Notes: generated from the letters alone by a model not told the origin. A stretch of 64,000 nucleotides of DNA from Diogma glabrata (GCA_963693315.1 OY856188.1:103976462-104040461), one strand, 5' to 3'; positions 23,991 to 39,600 are shown, counted from the first letter of the stretch. Numbers and translations: made by a program.

Positions 23991-25338
23991 ACTTTCCGTT
24001 TATTTATTCACAATGAACACAATGAACAACTCTAACAAACGAACGAAATTTCGAGAGCATTCAATTCCAATTCTCCTACAGCTAACAATTTTTCCCCCTC
24101 CATTACAAAACGATGGCGTATAGGCATTTTTGATAGATAAACGATAAAGTCAAATTTATCTTTAAAATCAATCAATCAATCAATATTTAAATTACTTAAA
24201 AAAATATTTGATAAATTTTCCTTAACAGGTTCTCAAGAAATTTGTCACAAAATGCTTTCCAAGTTATCAAAAAAGCAATAGAACCTTCCAATGAAGGAAG
24301 AAAGATGCATACCAAGAACATATTTATTAGTGTACACGTTGTTGAGGACCTATTTGATGTTAGATGGTTTTTTATTATATTATTTATTATTTTATATTAT
24401 TAAAAGTCAAATGTGCAGAAAAAAAACATCCACAAAATTCACGTTGTGTCCAATTCCTAGATTGGAATTATGTTAAAAACGTTAAAACTTTAGTGTATAA
24501 AACTTTAATGTGTAAAAAGCATTTAATATTGTGTATATTTACCAATATCTCTTTCAGACGTAGAAAATCAATGTGGAAAGTGGTTTGAAAGATGTAAAAA
24601 AAAGGACAAAATGCATATACTGCAAAAATGTACTCATTAAAAGAGTTAAACGAATGTGACCACGATCCTAAAAAAATTATCAGTAGCAATTTTCCAATTT
24701 TCATTGGAAGTTGAGTGCACAATTTTTAATGCCATATCTAATTTTTTGGATATTTTCTTTATATATGTGTGCAGATGAGCAAACTTTTTGCAGATAAATT
24801 CTGGAAGCGGAAACATAACAATAACGTATAAAAATAATAATAAACTTTTTGTTTGTTGTCTTATTTTGGGACTATTTACTTTGACAAATCGAACTGCTTT
24901 CCCCTCAAACGGTACTGTTGACATATCGTCTATTCTCGACCCTCTTTCCTTTCGAAATTCTTGTCTAGTTGGTGTTAAAAAGAATTAGGAATTAAGTATT
25001 AAAATACATATATTGTAGTAGGAGGTTTGTCTGGTGGTCCGTGAAGGTCCACCAGTTGGTCGAGCACGCTAATATACCATGCCGCTAGCTCGATTGAGCG
25101 AAGGTTCTATTGACCAGCCTCAGTACAAGAAAATTTAAAATAAACAAAATCACGCGTGCCTTAAACAATCACCCAGGCATTCGCGAAAGTTGCACTACCG
25201 TGTCACAACTCTCCCATCATGTTTGACAGAACAAAAATATAAAAACACAAACAAAAATACATATAATAAAAGTAACAAAACTTCCCTGACTGTGTAGTCC
25301 CTCGCTGATTTCTAGTAACATTTGAAGTCATGTAACAT
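23991..25338. other. Intergenic, several short unassigned frames
   Basis: Frames at 24291-24588 (+) and 24646-24924 (-) look weakly protein-like but match nothing I recognise and lack clear starts. A hairpin (GTGGTCCGTGAAGGTCCACC) lies at about 25033-25053, beside AGTTGGTCGAGCACG. It may be a decayed transposon or SINE fragment. Confidence 0.3.
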
Positions 25339-26110
25339 TTAAAATAAACAAGTATCGATTGCCGTAATAAATATTTTTATTTTTGATAGGGTCACATTCT
25401 TTTCACTAGAAAGCTCCAATGTAATTTCTTCAAATATTTGTAGAATTTCACAAACTTTTTTAATTAAATTTAACTCGTAACTCGATGGTAAATCTAAATT
25501 TGACTTTAATTGCGGTAAAATATATGCGATTGGATCTTTAAGGTCTAAGTAACGCAAAAATATGTGAAGCGTAGAGTTCCATCTTGTTGCTACATCCTGT
25601 TTTAATTTTAATTCAAAAAGGCCCATTTGAGTTTCAACCTCTTGCAGCCTTTTCATTGCATGAGGACTTCGCTTAAAATATTCCACAATAGATTTAATTT
25701 TACTGCGAATATTACTGATGCACTCCAGTGCATTTTGCACAATTAAATTTAGTTTATGAGCGAAACACCCAATATGAGCCCATTTACCTAAACGTATGGC
25801 TCCAACAATATTTGCGGCATGATCACTAACAACAGCCACTACTTTGTTTTCAAGATGCCACTTTTTCAAAACATTTTTCAGTTCATTAGATATGTTTTCA
25901 GCAGTATGCCGCTGGTCACTATAGTCGAAGCAGTCTATTAAATGAGACCGTAGTGTGCAGTTGTCGTCTATATAATGGCACGTAACAGCAAAAAAGCTTT
26001 GGTTTGATACTGAAGTTCAACCGTCGACTGTTAACGCGACTGCAATATCAGCTTTCATTTCATGCTCAATACCTTCCTCAATTAATAATTTTCATCTTGA
26101 GAGAATCTTC
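25339..26110 (-). pseudogene. hAT-type (ZBED-like) transposase fragment
   Basis: The open part reads VVAVVSDHAANIVGAIR, then HIGCFAHKLNLIVQNAL, then QDVATRWNSTLHIFLR. These are the hAT signatures: a catalytic D in SD-x-AAN, C-x-AH-x-LNL, and TRWNS. Upstream in the same frame a stop codon replaces the expected Trp in the TVDG-W-TS motif (about 26022), followed by FFAVTCHYIDDN. The C-terminal dimerisation domain is missing below 25339, so the copy is inactive. Confidence 0.85.
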
Positions 26111-26149
26111 AAGAATTGTATTCTTTTTAGGAGAGAAAGCTGTCATAGT

Positions 26150-27450
26150 TGTAGACCACATCCAGGTTTTTAGATAAGGAACTAGGCATTCGGGGTTTCT
26201 CACCGAAAAGTAATTCAAAAGGCATAAGTTTGGTTGATGTATGTGGTGTTGAATTGTAACAAAACATTGCGTAAGGTTACCAATTGCTTACCATTCCAAT
26301 TAGAAACGTCCGAATCAATTTAGTTTCTTTAATATTCCCCAAGAGTTTTATGTGAACGCTCAATTGAACCATTTGTTTGTGGATGATAAGAAGTGAATTT
26401 AAGTTGATTGATTCTTAAGAGTTTACACATCTGCTTAAACATATTGCTCATGAAGTTGCTTCCTTGATCAGTTAATATTTCTAAAGGTGATCCATAAATA
26501 CATATGGAATGTTCAACAAAGACTTTAGCAACCGTTTCAGTTTCTTGGTTTGGTAACACAATATTTGGTAAAATCGTCGTCTATAACTATAATATATATT
26601 TATAATCCGAAAGAGTTGTGATAAGAGGTCCAACAATGTCCATAAAAAGTTTATCAAAGGGTTTCTTTGAAGTTGTAGTAATTTTCATTGGTATTTTATT
26701 TACTCTACTATGTTTGTTTTTCTGACAAGCGTCACATTGCTTAATAAATTTTTTGACTATGGTTGCCATTTTCAGAAATCTTTACAATACTTTTAGTCTT
26801 CGAATAGTACGATAAATGCCTTGATCACCACCAAGAGAGCCTTAATGAAATTTCTTGATTACCTTTTCGATATCATTTGTATCTTGTAGCTCAATGATTT
26901 TTGGATTATCAATTGCTATATCGGATCGGATGATTGGATCTGCAGAATGCGGAGTCAAAATTGTGGACAGCTTGAAATTGTTTAAATTTGTTGGACCAAG
27001 ATGTGAATTATTGTTATCAATAATTTGTGAAGGAAAAGAATCTACGATTTTATCCGAACATGCAAAGTTATCTGAAATTATTTTATTTTGCGATCGTGTT
27101 ACAATATTTAAAGATTCATTTGAATTGTCAATTACAACACGGCTTAAGGCGTCTGCGTTTGTGTTGGATTTGCCAGATTTGTGTAAAATTTCGTAATCAA
27201 ATTCATCTAGTTTAATGCGCCATCGAACGAGGCGAGAAGGATTTTTGACACTACACAGCCATACTAAATTTTCTACCGTAGACATATGGCCGAAAGTGTT
27301 CACATGCCCACACGATTGCCAACAACTCTTTCTCAATAGCAGAGTAGTTCTTCTCAGCCTAATTTAAAACACGACTAGCGAAGACTATTGGGAGACCGGC
27401 ACTACCCTGAAATTGAGATAAGATAGCACCAATGGCTATATTGTAGTATT
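26150..27450 (-). pseudogene. Ty3/gypsy pol fragment (RNase H and integrase)
   Basis: Read on the minus strand: an RNase H start (IGAILSQFQG, then [17 protein letters not shown]), the end of RNase H (RLVRWRIKLDEFDYEI, then TNADALSRV), and the integrase zinc part (CDACQKNKHSR). Then come the catalytic core (FMDIVGPL, ILTDQGSNFMS, HPQTNGSIERSHKTLGEY) and the tail (STKLMPFELLFGEKP). At least three frame changes or stops break it. The integrase is closely similar in motif wording to the one at 52100-52513, so both belong to one 17.6/297-like Ty3 lineage. No LTRs were found around it. Confidence 0.85.
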
Positions 27451-29670
<2,220 letters not shown>

Positions 29671-29870
29671 NNNNNNNNNNNNNNNNNNNNNNNNNNNNNN
29701 NNNNNNNNNNNNNNNNNNNNNNNNNNNNNNNNNNNNNNNNNNNNNNNNNNNNNNNNNNNNNNNNNNNNNNNNNNNNNNNNNNNNNNNNNNNNNNNNNNNN
29801 NNNNNNNNNNNNNNNNNNNNNNNNNNNNNNNNNNNNNNNNNNNNNNNNNNNNNNNNNNNNNNNNNNNNNN
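29671..29870. other. Assembly gap, 200 N
   Basis: Exactly 200 N, probably a placeholder length. It sits at the foot of the hairpin element and next to the largest TA tract, both hard to assemble. Confidence 0.99.
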
Positions 29871-30195
29871 ATACCAACAAAGATGAGGCTGCCCATTATT
29901 CCATATTGTTAGTCAAATATTTTTATCTCTTTATTTTAAAAATATAATTTTCACCACACACTTAAATTTGACAAGGAATGAAAGACACTTTAAGTGTCGT
30001 TATAGCATTACATTTTATCGAAAATAATTATTATTTTTTTTTTTTTTTTTAAAGATCAAGAAAAAGAATGAAGTAGTGAATACAATTAATTTGATTAGAT
30101 CAAGAATGGCTTGATATTAAATTGGGTAAGAAAATTTGGTGTTCAAGTATGAACTGAGCAAGCCGGACAGATAGGAGCCAAAGATGTTAATTCAT
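29871..30195. other. Spacer between gap and viral-like gene
   Basis: Contains a small hairpin (GACACTTTAAGTGTC near 29986) and a poly-T run. No gene seen. Confidence 0.4.
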
Positions 30196-31607
30196 TTAAA
30201 CACGAGGTATATCAAGTCGCATATTTCTGTTATGCGCAGCGATTTGACCTCTAGTGATTTCTAAGAGATCATTGTTCAATGCCACAAAGATGTCTTCTCG
30301 TGCATCTCGGAGTGCATCTAAATTGAATCCGTGTGCAATTCTCATTCCTCTAAAGACTTCTGCCAAATTAGCTAGGTTGAGCTGTTGTTCAGGTCGTGCA
30401 ATATACATCGGATCAATTGGAGTGCTGGCCGCGACAGCATATTGTTCTGCTAATGAACTACTCCCTCTTAGATTGGCTAGTGCCACGGAATTGCTATGAC
30501 CTAGAGCAAAAACATATGCAGCTGTTGTTAGGTGTGGAAATTGCCGCATGGATGTGGTCTGGTCTTTCGGATCAAACATCTTAAAGAAAGGCCAGTATAT
30601 CCCATATTTGGCTTCAACTTGATGGTACACTTCAACAAAAGCTACCGTCTCTCTCAATACAGGCTCGAGTAGATGAGCTTGGTTTTATCGTATGAAGTTA
30701 CAAACTCATAAGCTAACCTGAAGTGGGTGAATTGAGCATCTCTAAGAAGCTTCATGACGTAGGAGCATCTCACATCAGTCGACCTCAATACTAAACTGAA
30801 AAATAATTGTTTGAAAATTGGGAAGTATCCCATGATGAGAGAAATTTCTTTCTGTGATTCTCTCACAATTTTGTTTTTGGTGGTCTCTGTGTTAATGGCC
30901 ATATCTCCAGAATGATTTCCAAATGCTGATGCACGATTTGCAAAAAAGGTATCAAATTGATCATCTCGAATATATGTTTTCTGTGCACTCAGGAGAGTCA
31001 TGACAATCATCAGGTTTAACTCAGAATTGGTTAGACGGGGAGCTCCGCCAGCTGGATAGGTGGCAATATCCCAACCACACTCCAACTGGAACTCAGCCAA
31101 GAGTATATTATCATACTCAGTCCTCACTCCTGCATCTGGGCATTCCAAATAGGTGGTGTAAATTTCATCAAAACCTGGCACCTGAGACAAAATAGTTAGG
31201 ATTGACATGAATTTAAATGATGGAGTCCGAGGTACGATGAAGTTATAGCCGCCGGACGCCATGAAACGCATATTTCTTTTAATATCTGCAAGGGTGAATA
31301 GATAAGTCTGACCTATTACAGGAAGATTCAAGGCTGTAATCTCACTCCGTTGGTAACCTGGGATGTTAAATTGCATTAAAGTCAGTTTCATAGCGGCATC
31401 ACCGGTCAGTGCAAAAATGTAACGATCTGGTGTTCCCTCGACTGGATTTGGACGTCTATACAAGACGGTGACTGCAGGCATATCTCTACCAGTTATCACA
31501 TACCTGCGAACATCACATCCTACCCAGTCTGTGCCGACACGGCATCCTACATATGGATAGGTTGCAGCAGTGACTGCATCAACAGTTATAAGATCCACAT
31601 CACCCAT
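30196..31607 (-). pseudogene. Endogenous viral element, nucleoprotein-like (Mononegavirales-type), one frameshift
   Basis: Two abutting frames on the minus strand (31607-30654, 317 codons, starting at an ATG; then 30657-30196 in the -1 frame) form one interrupted gene of about 470 codons. The second has no ATG of its own at its first codon. Base composition is noticeably less AT-biased than the surroundings, and there are no introns. The globular, helix-rich content and length fit nucleoproteins of arthropod negative-strand RNA viruses. The C-terminal half has the aromatic-rich, Phe-Pro-x-Leu type segment seen in Mononegavirales nucleoproteins. No other viral gene is adjacent. Family (Lispi-, Xinmo-, Nyami-, Arto- or chuvirus-like) cannot be settled by eye. 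The single frameshift with otherwise clean frames suggests recent integration or retained function. Confidence 0.5.
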
Positions 31608-32834
31608 GTTGAAAAATTTTGGTTTTTAATGAACAAAAATTGAATGTGCAGCTGAAGAATATTCAGTTGATATAAACGAGTGAAGGCACTTCTGAATCAG
31701 GATAACGAATGAATGACTGAATATGTCTTTCCTTATTACTTAATGGATAATACGCAAATAATTGAATTGTTAGTTCTATTATATAGAATGAACAAACTCA
31801 AATTACAAATCGTAGATAAATCTAATATGATTATTAACTCATGAAAATAATTCCACGTAGGAAACTATTCAATATAATTTGAAAACTTATTTAACTTGAA
31901 AAAAACACCAGCAAAACTATAGTTCTCAGTTTTAACAAAATTATTAACAAATACAATGTTTTTGTTTGTAGATATTTAACAGTTTCACAAGATTTCTTAT
32001 TTTTTTATAATAGTATATTAAGAAACTAGTTTCATAATCGACGATTTTTTCGCACGCAATCTGTTTAGAAAACGACCCGCGCAGCGGGGAGTTTTCTAAA
32101 GGATAAGTGCGATAAAACGTCTTATGAAACGAGTTTTTTATACTATTTTTTCTATTTTGCATTTTTCGTCTTGAAATTTTAAAAAAATTTTTATGTTTTA
32201 ATGTTTTAAAGAAAATTTCTAAAAATTTCAATTCAAAATAGTAAGCTCTGCGTTTAATCATATTTCTATATATATTTTTGTTGCAAAACTAGCTTTCATA
32301 AAATGTGTATTTTATTAAAATATAGTCAATTTGATATTTTGTTATTATTACTAATTTTTTTTAATTAATTAAAATATTTAACACTAATTTAGATTATTTT
32401 TTAATAATAAGATTAATTAATAAGAATAATTTTATTTATATAATTATTCGTTTTAACTTACACTGACGCTTGTATGACCAATGTGACCAACCTTGAAAAA
32501 CAAAACTTTGCGTATCTTAATGAAGGCCATTTCGATACGCATTTGGGTATCGAAATGACTTTATTTTAGACGCAAAATAGAAAAAATATTTTTTTTATTA
32601 TAATTTTTTTGATTTTAATTTAAACAAGTTACTTCGATTAAAGTATACGACCGAATGATCATAATATTTTATATAAATCAATTTTATAAAAATTGTTGCT
32701 ATGCAGACAAAAAAATTATATTTTTTTTGCAATAATTTAACTTATTACAAATCGTTGGTACCACTGGACTTATCGTTCTTGTGTAAACAATGATAGATAC
32801 AAAAATTTAATATGTGTTTTTTTATACAACACTG

Positions 32835-32916
32835 GCAATAGCAGTGAGATCTTACTCTATCCTATAATGAAATATTGGGGTCTGTCATATTTTATTAAAT
32901 CATTGGATTTATTGTT
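32835..32916. repeat. 82-bp repeat, identical to 45237-45318
   Basis: GCAATAGCAGTGAGATCTTA through GGATTTATTGTT. The same 82 bases recur just outside the other end of the Ty3 retrotransposon. It is not a target duplication, since it lies about 0.9 kb from one LTR and 41 bases from the other. Confidence 0.85.
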
Positions 32917-33094
32917 GATTTACATTATAACTAACGAAAAATGGGGGTTGGTGGTAGAAAGGGGAAAATTAAGGATTATTTTCTGTATTTTTTAATGTCA
33001 AATCATAAAAAAATAAAAAATTTTGTCTGAAAAATACAAAAATTTTTTGCGGGGAGGGCCCCCTTATCACTTAAGGGTATAAAAAATAGTTTAC

Positions 33095-33210
33095 GACCGA
33101 TTCTCAGACCTACCGTATATACTCATAAAATTTCATGGAAATCAGTCAAGCCGTTTCGAAGGAGTTTGGTTACAAAAACTGAAACGAGAATTTTATATAT
33201 ATCACATATT
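33095..33210 (+). repeat. 3'-tail motif of an RTE-like LINE or related SINE
   Basis: AAAATTTCATGGAAATCAGT, AAGCCGTTTCGAAGGAGTTTG and GAGAATTTTATATAT in this order form a tail seen on many insect RTE-type elements (from memory). Only the 3' end is present. Confidence 0.4.
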
Positions 33211-33460
33211 TAGGTTTCAAAGGTTTAGAGGCTAGGTTTAAAAAATTAAAATATAATAAAATAAAAACAAGTTAATTAATAGACAAATCATTTTTATTTC
33301 TACATATATATTTTATGCAATATGTATAAACAAAAAAAATTTGCATTTTCGAAAAATAAACAATTTTTTTTCTTACCATTCAATAAAAGAATTTCAATTG
33401 AATTTTTATATTTTTTTACATGATTAATTTCGAATAGATATCCCAAGAATAATAGTCAAA

Positions 33461-33808
33461 TCAAAAATCGTCATCCGAATTGTCATTATCATCTAAATCT
33501 GGACCTTTTGGAATTAATTTGGAACGATATTGAAATTTCCTACAATCAATCTCAATAACATCAGTAATATTGTAAATAAAATTTATATTTTTTTTATCAA
33601 GATAATTGAAATATTTTTCGTCCGAAACGTATTCGCAATCATAAAAAGTCTCATTTGTATTTTGTTCGCTGGTCAGTTTTGTTGGTATGTATTCACAATC
33701 GTAAAATGTTTTGATATCCCCAATTGTGTTTTGTTGTTTTGTCAGTTTATGTTCAAATAAATATTCATGTTGTATAGAATCTAATACAAATGCTCTAATA
33801 CAAATGAT
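33461..33808 (-). CDS. Unidentified small ORF beside the 3' LTR
   Basis: About 115 codons of open frame run from the retrotransposon boundary to 33461. There is a twofold internal motif (TFYDCEYIP and TFYDCEYVS) and an acidic end (DDNDNSDDDF). The apparent start lies in the LTR, so the true start was probably lost when the retrotransposon inserted. I do not recognise the family. The internal repeat and lack of stops favour a real, truncated coding remnant. Confidence 0.3.
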   Translation of the reverse strand: MICIRAFVLDSIQHEYLFEHKLTKQQNTIGDIKTFYDCEYIPTKLTSEQNTNETFYDCEYVSDEKYFNYLDKKNINFIYNITDVIEIDCRKFQYRSKLIPKGPDLDDNDNSDDDF

Positions 33809-33813
33809 ACAAA

Positions 33814-35472
33814 TTATAACGTTGTTTTGACACAACGTTATGCCAGGATATTACAACCAAAAGAAATTAAGAAAAATAACTAGTATGGCACTTACCCAAG
33901 AAAATCTCTAATGATTTAGTTATTTAGTAATTCATCAATCGATATAATATAAAAAATCTAATAAAGATAATAATAAAAAAGGTAAACCTAACTTAAGTGT
34001 TGATAGTTGCAATGTAGAAGATCCTATATAGTCGACTTGTATGATTACTCGCTACAGGGTTACACGTTGCAAATTCTGTATGTCAACCCCTGTGACACCG
34101 ACTACAATGCTATTTTTGGTTGTAAGCTGTTTTCCTCCTTGTTACAATACTACAGCACCATAAAACCAAAATCAAGCAGACCAGTAATCCACTCTATATA
34201 AACATTAGTGGTAGAAAACAGTTGACTCTAGATCACACTAGTTTTCTCTTTTCTCAGAATATTTTATTTTGTTAATAAAAACTTTTTGTAAAATTCACTA
34301 TAAACAACAAAGACAATTTTTTTTTCCTTTAGATTAATATTTTGTATCTTTTCTTCGTACAAAAACAACAAGAAAATTTTATTTATTTTAAGGAAATCGT
34401 TACAATTTAATTTTTTCCTTTTTTGTTTATTTCACCATAAAACTTACAAAAGAAAGTAAATTTCATTAAAAATTTTTCACATTAAGCGCACATTTCTAAT
34501 TCAACTCTAAATTACTTTTATTATCAAAAGATATAACTCGACACAAGTGATTATATAAAAAGTCACCGACTAATCAAGCTTTTTGATTTAATTCAAACCG
34601 AACTCGAGAAAGATTTTTTATTTTACTTTTGATATCAAAAAAAATCGAACTAATTGATTTTTGTAACAAAATCATACTGACCATCATTATCAAAAAATGC
34701 TTTGTTTAAATAATCTAAACGAAGGGGAGCGAAGGAGATGACCATTCAAAAATTTTGTATATTTCTTTCGGTTGTTTTGTTTTTCCCAAACAAAGGAATT
34801 TAATCGGTTTTTTAGAATGAGATCGTCAAACAATTACAAAAAAAGAAAGGAGGATCGACAACATACAATTCGTGTTGGTTTTGTTTTCAGTTATTAAAGA
34901 TTATAGAGAAAACGAAATAACAATAACCACGAAATGCAACAATTTATTAACAGTTTATTCAAACAGATGATGATGAGATTGTGTCTGATAGTATCAACAA
35001 AAAAATGAAAAATGCAACCACAACTACATGAGTTTTATTTTTCGTTTGATGAAAACAAAGTAGAAGAATGTTTACGAATTTAAGCAATGTTAATTGTGAG
35101 ACTGATAGTTTTGTTAATAGAAATTGTTACTGAATCAACACGACGTGTTGTTTTAGCAACGCGATTAATTAATGGTTTTGATACTGGTTCATTATGTAAT
35201 GTATTTTTGTTGAACTAAGTTGCTGTTTCATGTAGTTACGGATGTTAAACTGAAGATTACCAAGTAGTGGGTTTATAAGGGAGAGAAGAAATAGAACAGT
35301 GTGGCGACTGAAGAAAATGTATCCTTGACTGTTCGTTGACCGTTAAATCTCACTACCAAGGCATACATTTCCTTCAGTCTACCAATACAGAACCTGAACT
35401 CGTTCTGGAGTAGGGTGTAGACTCTCTTATAAATACTACTGGTTAGATAATAGCCCAGATTGCGGCATAACA
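33814..35472 (-). repeat. 3' LTR (1,659 bp)
   Basis: On the minus strand it begins TGTTATGCCGCAATC and ends CAACGTTATAA. It matches 43537-45195 at constant offset. A 5-bp uncertainty at the outer end comes from overlap with the AAATT flank. A minus-strand frame from the internal region (35632) reads on into it to 35273, but the part outside the LTR is not conserved at the 5' copy. Confidence 0.92.
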
Positions 35473-36089
35473 GACAATTTCCTGAACCGATATCAAACAA
35501 GCATTCAACAGGGAATTGCTTTTTGTGAAGATTAAGGAAAGAAAATATGATGCAATCACCATTATTTACCGATACTAGATATACGAATTGATGAATCGAG
35601 TGCCTCTCCCAAGACAACCAGATGTTTAGCATTTTTGCATGACGCTAAATGATGAAAGAAAGTTCGAATTGTAGATGTTGAGTAACCATGATGAGAAATA
35701 AAGATGTTTAGAATTACTGATGTTGTATATCCATTATGAAAGAGTTGTGAATTATAGATGTTTCAAAAAAAAAAAATTGTTTTATTTATGTTGACTTAAT
35801 GACTATTGCATCCAAATTCTTGATTGTAGAACGCCAGAGTTTTGTTGATCAACTGCAGTAATGATATCGTGTAAACTGTCATGTCTCGCTGTAAAAGTTC
35901 CCCAATTGAGACATGCCGAGTTCCAGTAGACAACAAGACCCAAGGATTAGCACAGAGTTGGTAAGCGTGCGCAAATAAATCAAGTGTTAGATACTAGTGA
36001 ATGAAATTATATTACTTATTAAAGGTAAGTTCTATTGCAATAAAAGGAAATAAAAATGTTGACCATCATAACCGTCAACCGAAATTCCA

Positions 36090-36260
36090 TACTTGAGAGC
36101 CCTGTTCAGTAATTGTATGTGGAACTGATGACAGATATGAGCCTAATAATCTCTTTCTACGTACATCAAATTTCCCAAAAAAAACTAAAACTAAAGGAAA
36201 AAAACTAAAACTAATGAAAAAAAACTACCTAATACTCTTACTGAACAGTGCCCTCAAGTA
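36090..36260. mobile_element. Small MITE in the 3' region of the retrotransposon
   Basis: CTTGAGAGCCCTGTTCAGTAA at the left is mirrored by TTACTGAACAGTGCCCTCAAG at the right, and TA precedes and follows. The interior holds short ACTAAAACTAA repeats. The non-coding region 35473-36630 contains nothing else recognised. Confidence 0.6.
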
Positions 36261-36630
36261 CCAAAATTCAATTTCAGGTAATGAGAGACAGCATTACTAT
36301 TGTCAGCGATGAAAGCTATTTAGAACAAATAGTAAACATTTTTGAAATTTAATGACAAATGAACGGGGAGGGTTAGCTAATTCAAAGTAAAGTCAGATAA
36401 CCGCAGACAAAGTCTTAAGCGGCTCACATCTAACACGAAAACGTTGATATGTTAAGCATAGTGGATGATTTATTAGAACAACCAAGGGGAGAAATTTTAA
36501 TAAATCAAGATACCAATGTAAAGAACAATAATAAAAAAAAATTAATAATAATTAATAAATTGATAAGGATAAAAAAACTAATACAAGAAAAATAAGTTAA
36601 CAGGAACTATATAAATGATGTTTGAAATTT

Positions 36631-39600
36631 TTAAATTCTTATATCTTTGGCATGGAAAGTCCCAATGGGCTTACCATCCAAATTTGTACATTTGTACAAC
36701 ACATTACCAACCCTGCTTGTTATTATGGCTGGTAGGAATTTCGGAGCCAGCTTGGCCGAAAACTTGTTTGCTGCATCACTTAGGTGATGTTGTCGTACCA
36801 AGACTCGTTGTTGTATTTCAAATGTACGAGGTCGCGTCCGTAAATTATAATGTTGTTGGGACTTTGCGAAAGCTGTGTCCATATATTTCTTAATGCGAGC
36901 TCTGACGATTGCTAATTGATCTGTATGATCCATGTCCATATCTATTGGTTCACCCAGACTATGTAAAGTTCGAAGAGTTGTGTAAGTCTTGCCATCTGAT
37001 ATAGGGTGTTGACCAAACAACACGTAGTATGGAGAATGAAGTGTTGTGCTATGTACTGCGGAACGTAGTGCAAAAGCTATATCTCCCAAATGCGAATCCC
37101 ACGTATTATGCATACCTTTAATGTAAGATCTGATCGCAGCTAATATTGACCTATTCACCCTTTCCGAAGCGTTGCTCTGAGGACTGTAGACTCCAGTTTT
37201 AATATGAGAAATGTTGAATTCTGACAACAGTTTTTGAAAAGAATTACTAGTAAATTGTTTACCATTGTCGCTATGAAGAAACTCTGGAACACCATATGTG
37301 AGAAAAACTTCATTTCTCAAAAATGTATTCACAGAAGGTGACGTAGCATTTCTGAGTGGTTTAATTAATATAAATTTTGACAAATGATCAAGTACAATCA
37401 GAAGAACAGTATTCCCAGATTTTGATCTGGGATACGGACCCAAAAAATCAATATATATACGCTGCCATGGTCTATCTGTTATAAATCGGGATTGCATTGG
37501 TGGACGCAATATCTGATTTGTTGCCTTTGATTGTTTGCAGACATCACAAGACACGACATAGTCATGAACTTGAGATGCCATGCCCGGCCAGTAGTAGAGA
37601 CGCCGAAGACCCACCAAGGTCTTCTTTACCCCTCCATGAGCAGCTATACAGTTGTCGTGATGTTCCTTGATCAATTTAGTAGTTAAAGGTTTCGGTATCC
37701 AAAGTTTCCACACAGGCAAATCGTTAGGTACTGCATCAGCTTTAGGTTCTATGCGCATGTATAGCTTACCATCCAACTGTTTCACCATTGGAAAATCCTG
37801 AGGAGACAATTGTACTTTGGCTATCATGTTTGTGTATTCATGGTGCCGATAACATTCATCATCTGATTTAATAGTGTCGTCAGTATGAGCGAGCGCTTCA
37901 GCAAATTCTTCAGACGTGTCGTCATATATACGAGACAGAGCATCAGGTACTACGTTTTGGGTCCCTTTACTATGTACAATAGAAAAATCCATATGTTGAA
38001 GTTTTAAACTCCATCTAGCTAACCGACCACTCAAATCTTTTTGTGACATCAACCACTTTAGACTTGAATGATCGGTCACAATTGTAAATTTATGACCCTC
38101 CACGTAGGCTCTGAATTTCTTCACGCTGAGAATTGCTGCAAGACACTCAAGCTCAGACACTGAATAATTCCTTTGGGCTTTATTCAACTTTTTAGACATG
38201 AATGCTATCGGACACTCATGGCCCTCATCATCCAGCTGATACAATACACTTCCTACACCCGTGATGCTTGCATCACATCTAATAAAAAATTCTTTTCCAT
38301 AATTAGGATTTATTAAAACTGGGGCTACAGTCAAAAGATGTTTTAAATTGTTAAAGGCGGTTTGGGCTCCATCAGTCCATACCAGTCGTTTAGATCCTTT
38401 TTTCAAAAGATCTGTAATAGGTGAAACAACGCTAGCGTAGTTTGGTATAAATCGTTGATACCACCCTGCCATACCTAATAACCGACGAATCTGTTTAACA
38501 GTTGTTGGAGCTGGATATTCCTCAATAGCTCGTACCTTTTCTGGATCCGTTTTCAATCCACCTTCGCCAACCAAAAAGCCCAAATACTTTACTTCTCGCA
38601 GCACGAACTTACTTTTCTGCAGATTGATGGTTAGACCTGCATTAGTTAAAAGAGTAGAGACTATAGACAGTAGTTCCATGTGTTCCTCGAATGTTGAGGA
38701 CACTACCAGTAGGTCGTCTAAATAGACGAAGACACTTTCATGATACTTGTGAGGTATCACTTTATGCATCAGCCGACACATTGTCTGGGGAGCATTGCAC
38801 AAACCAAAAGGCATAACCTTGAATTGGTACAATGGTCGTCCAGGCACTGTGAAGGCGGTTTTGTCTCGAGATGTTTCTGCCAAAGGAATTTGCCAGAACG
38901 CATCTTTGAGATCAATACTGCTTATGTATCTCGTACTATTTAGACGTCCTAACAAGCCATCGATTAAAGGAAGTGGGTATGCATCCTTTTTGGTCAGTGC
39001 GTTGACACGTCTCGAATCTAAACATAAACGATTCTTACCTGAAGATTTTTGTATTAAGACCACTGGCGAGCACCAAGAACTGTCAGAACTCTCTTCGATC
39101 ACTCCTAATTGAAGCATACGGTCTAGTTCAGCATAAATCTTTTGTTGAACTGCCGGCGATGTGGGGTAATGCCTCTGTTTCACAGGTGCACTATCCCCAA
39201 CATCGATGACATGTTCAACCAAAGATGTTTTGCCGAGACCTAATACCTCAAAAGAAGGAAAAGAATCCTTGACGTTCTCCAGTTCTTGTAGCTGGTCAGG
39301 GTTTAGATCGTGATTTAAGTTGTTATTAGATTCAATCGGTGTCAATTCACTGACAAATGAAGGAGTGATACCAAATTCCCTCCAGAAATCGATGCCCAGG
39401 TAGAGTTCCTCACGCAAACTTGGAACAACATGAAAACGAAAAATTTTCGATAAGCCATTGAAATTTATAGAAGCGTCTACATAACCCAGAATATGATTAC
39501 GGGTACCATCTGCTGTACGGATGGCAGAAAACATTTTGTGATAGGTTATGCCGGCGTTTCTTAATAATTCTAGGGAATTTCTTCCCAGAATACTGATAGA

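Larger units (their letters stand above)
31608..33460. other. AT-rich intergenic, repeat remnants
   Basis: About 32020-32600 contains a small GC-rich hairpin (CCGCGCAGCGG) and inverted TTTTCTATTTTGC / GCAAAATAGAAAA blocks about 420 bases apart. This is probably a decayed transposon. No supported gene. Confidence 0.4.

Noticed and set aside
34007..34201. A 64-codon + strand frame repeated at 43730-43924.
   Set aside because: Both lie at the same place in the two LTRs, antisense to the retrotransposon. The duplication reflects the LTRs, not a gene pair.
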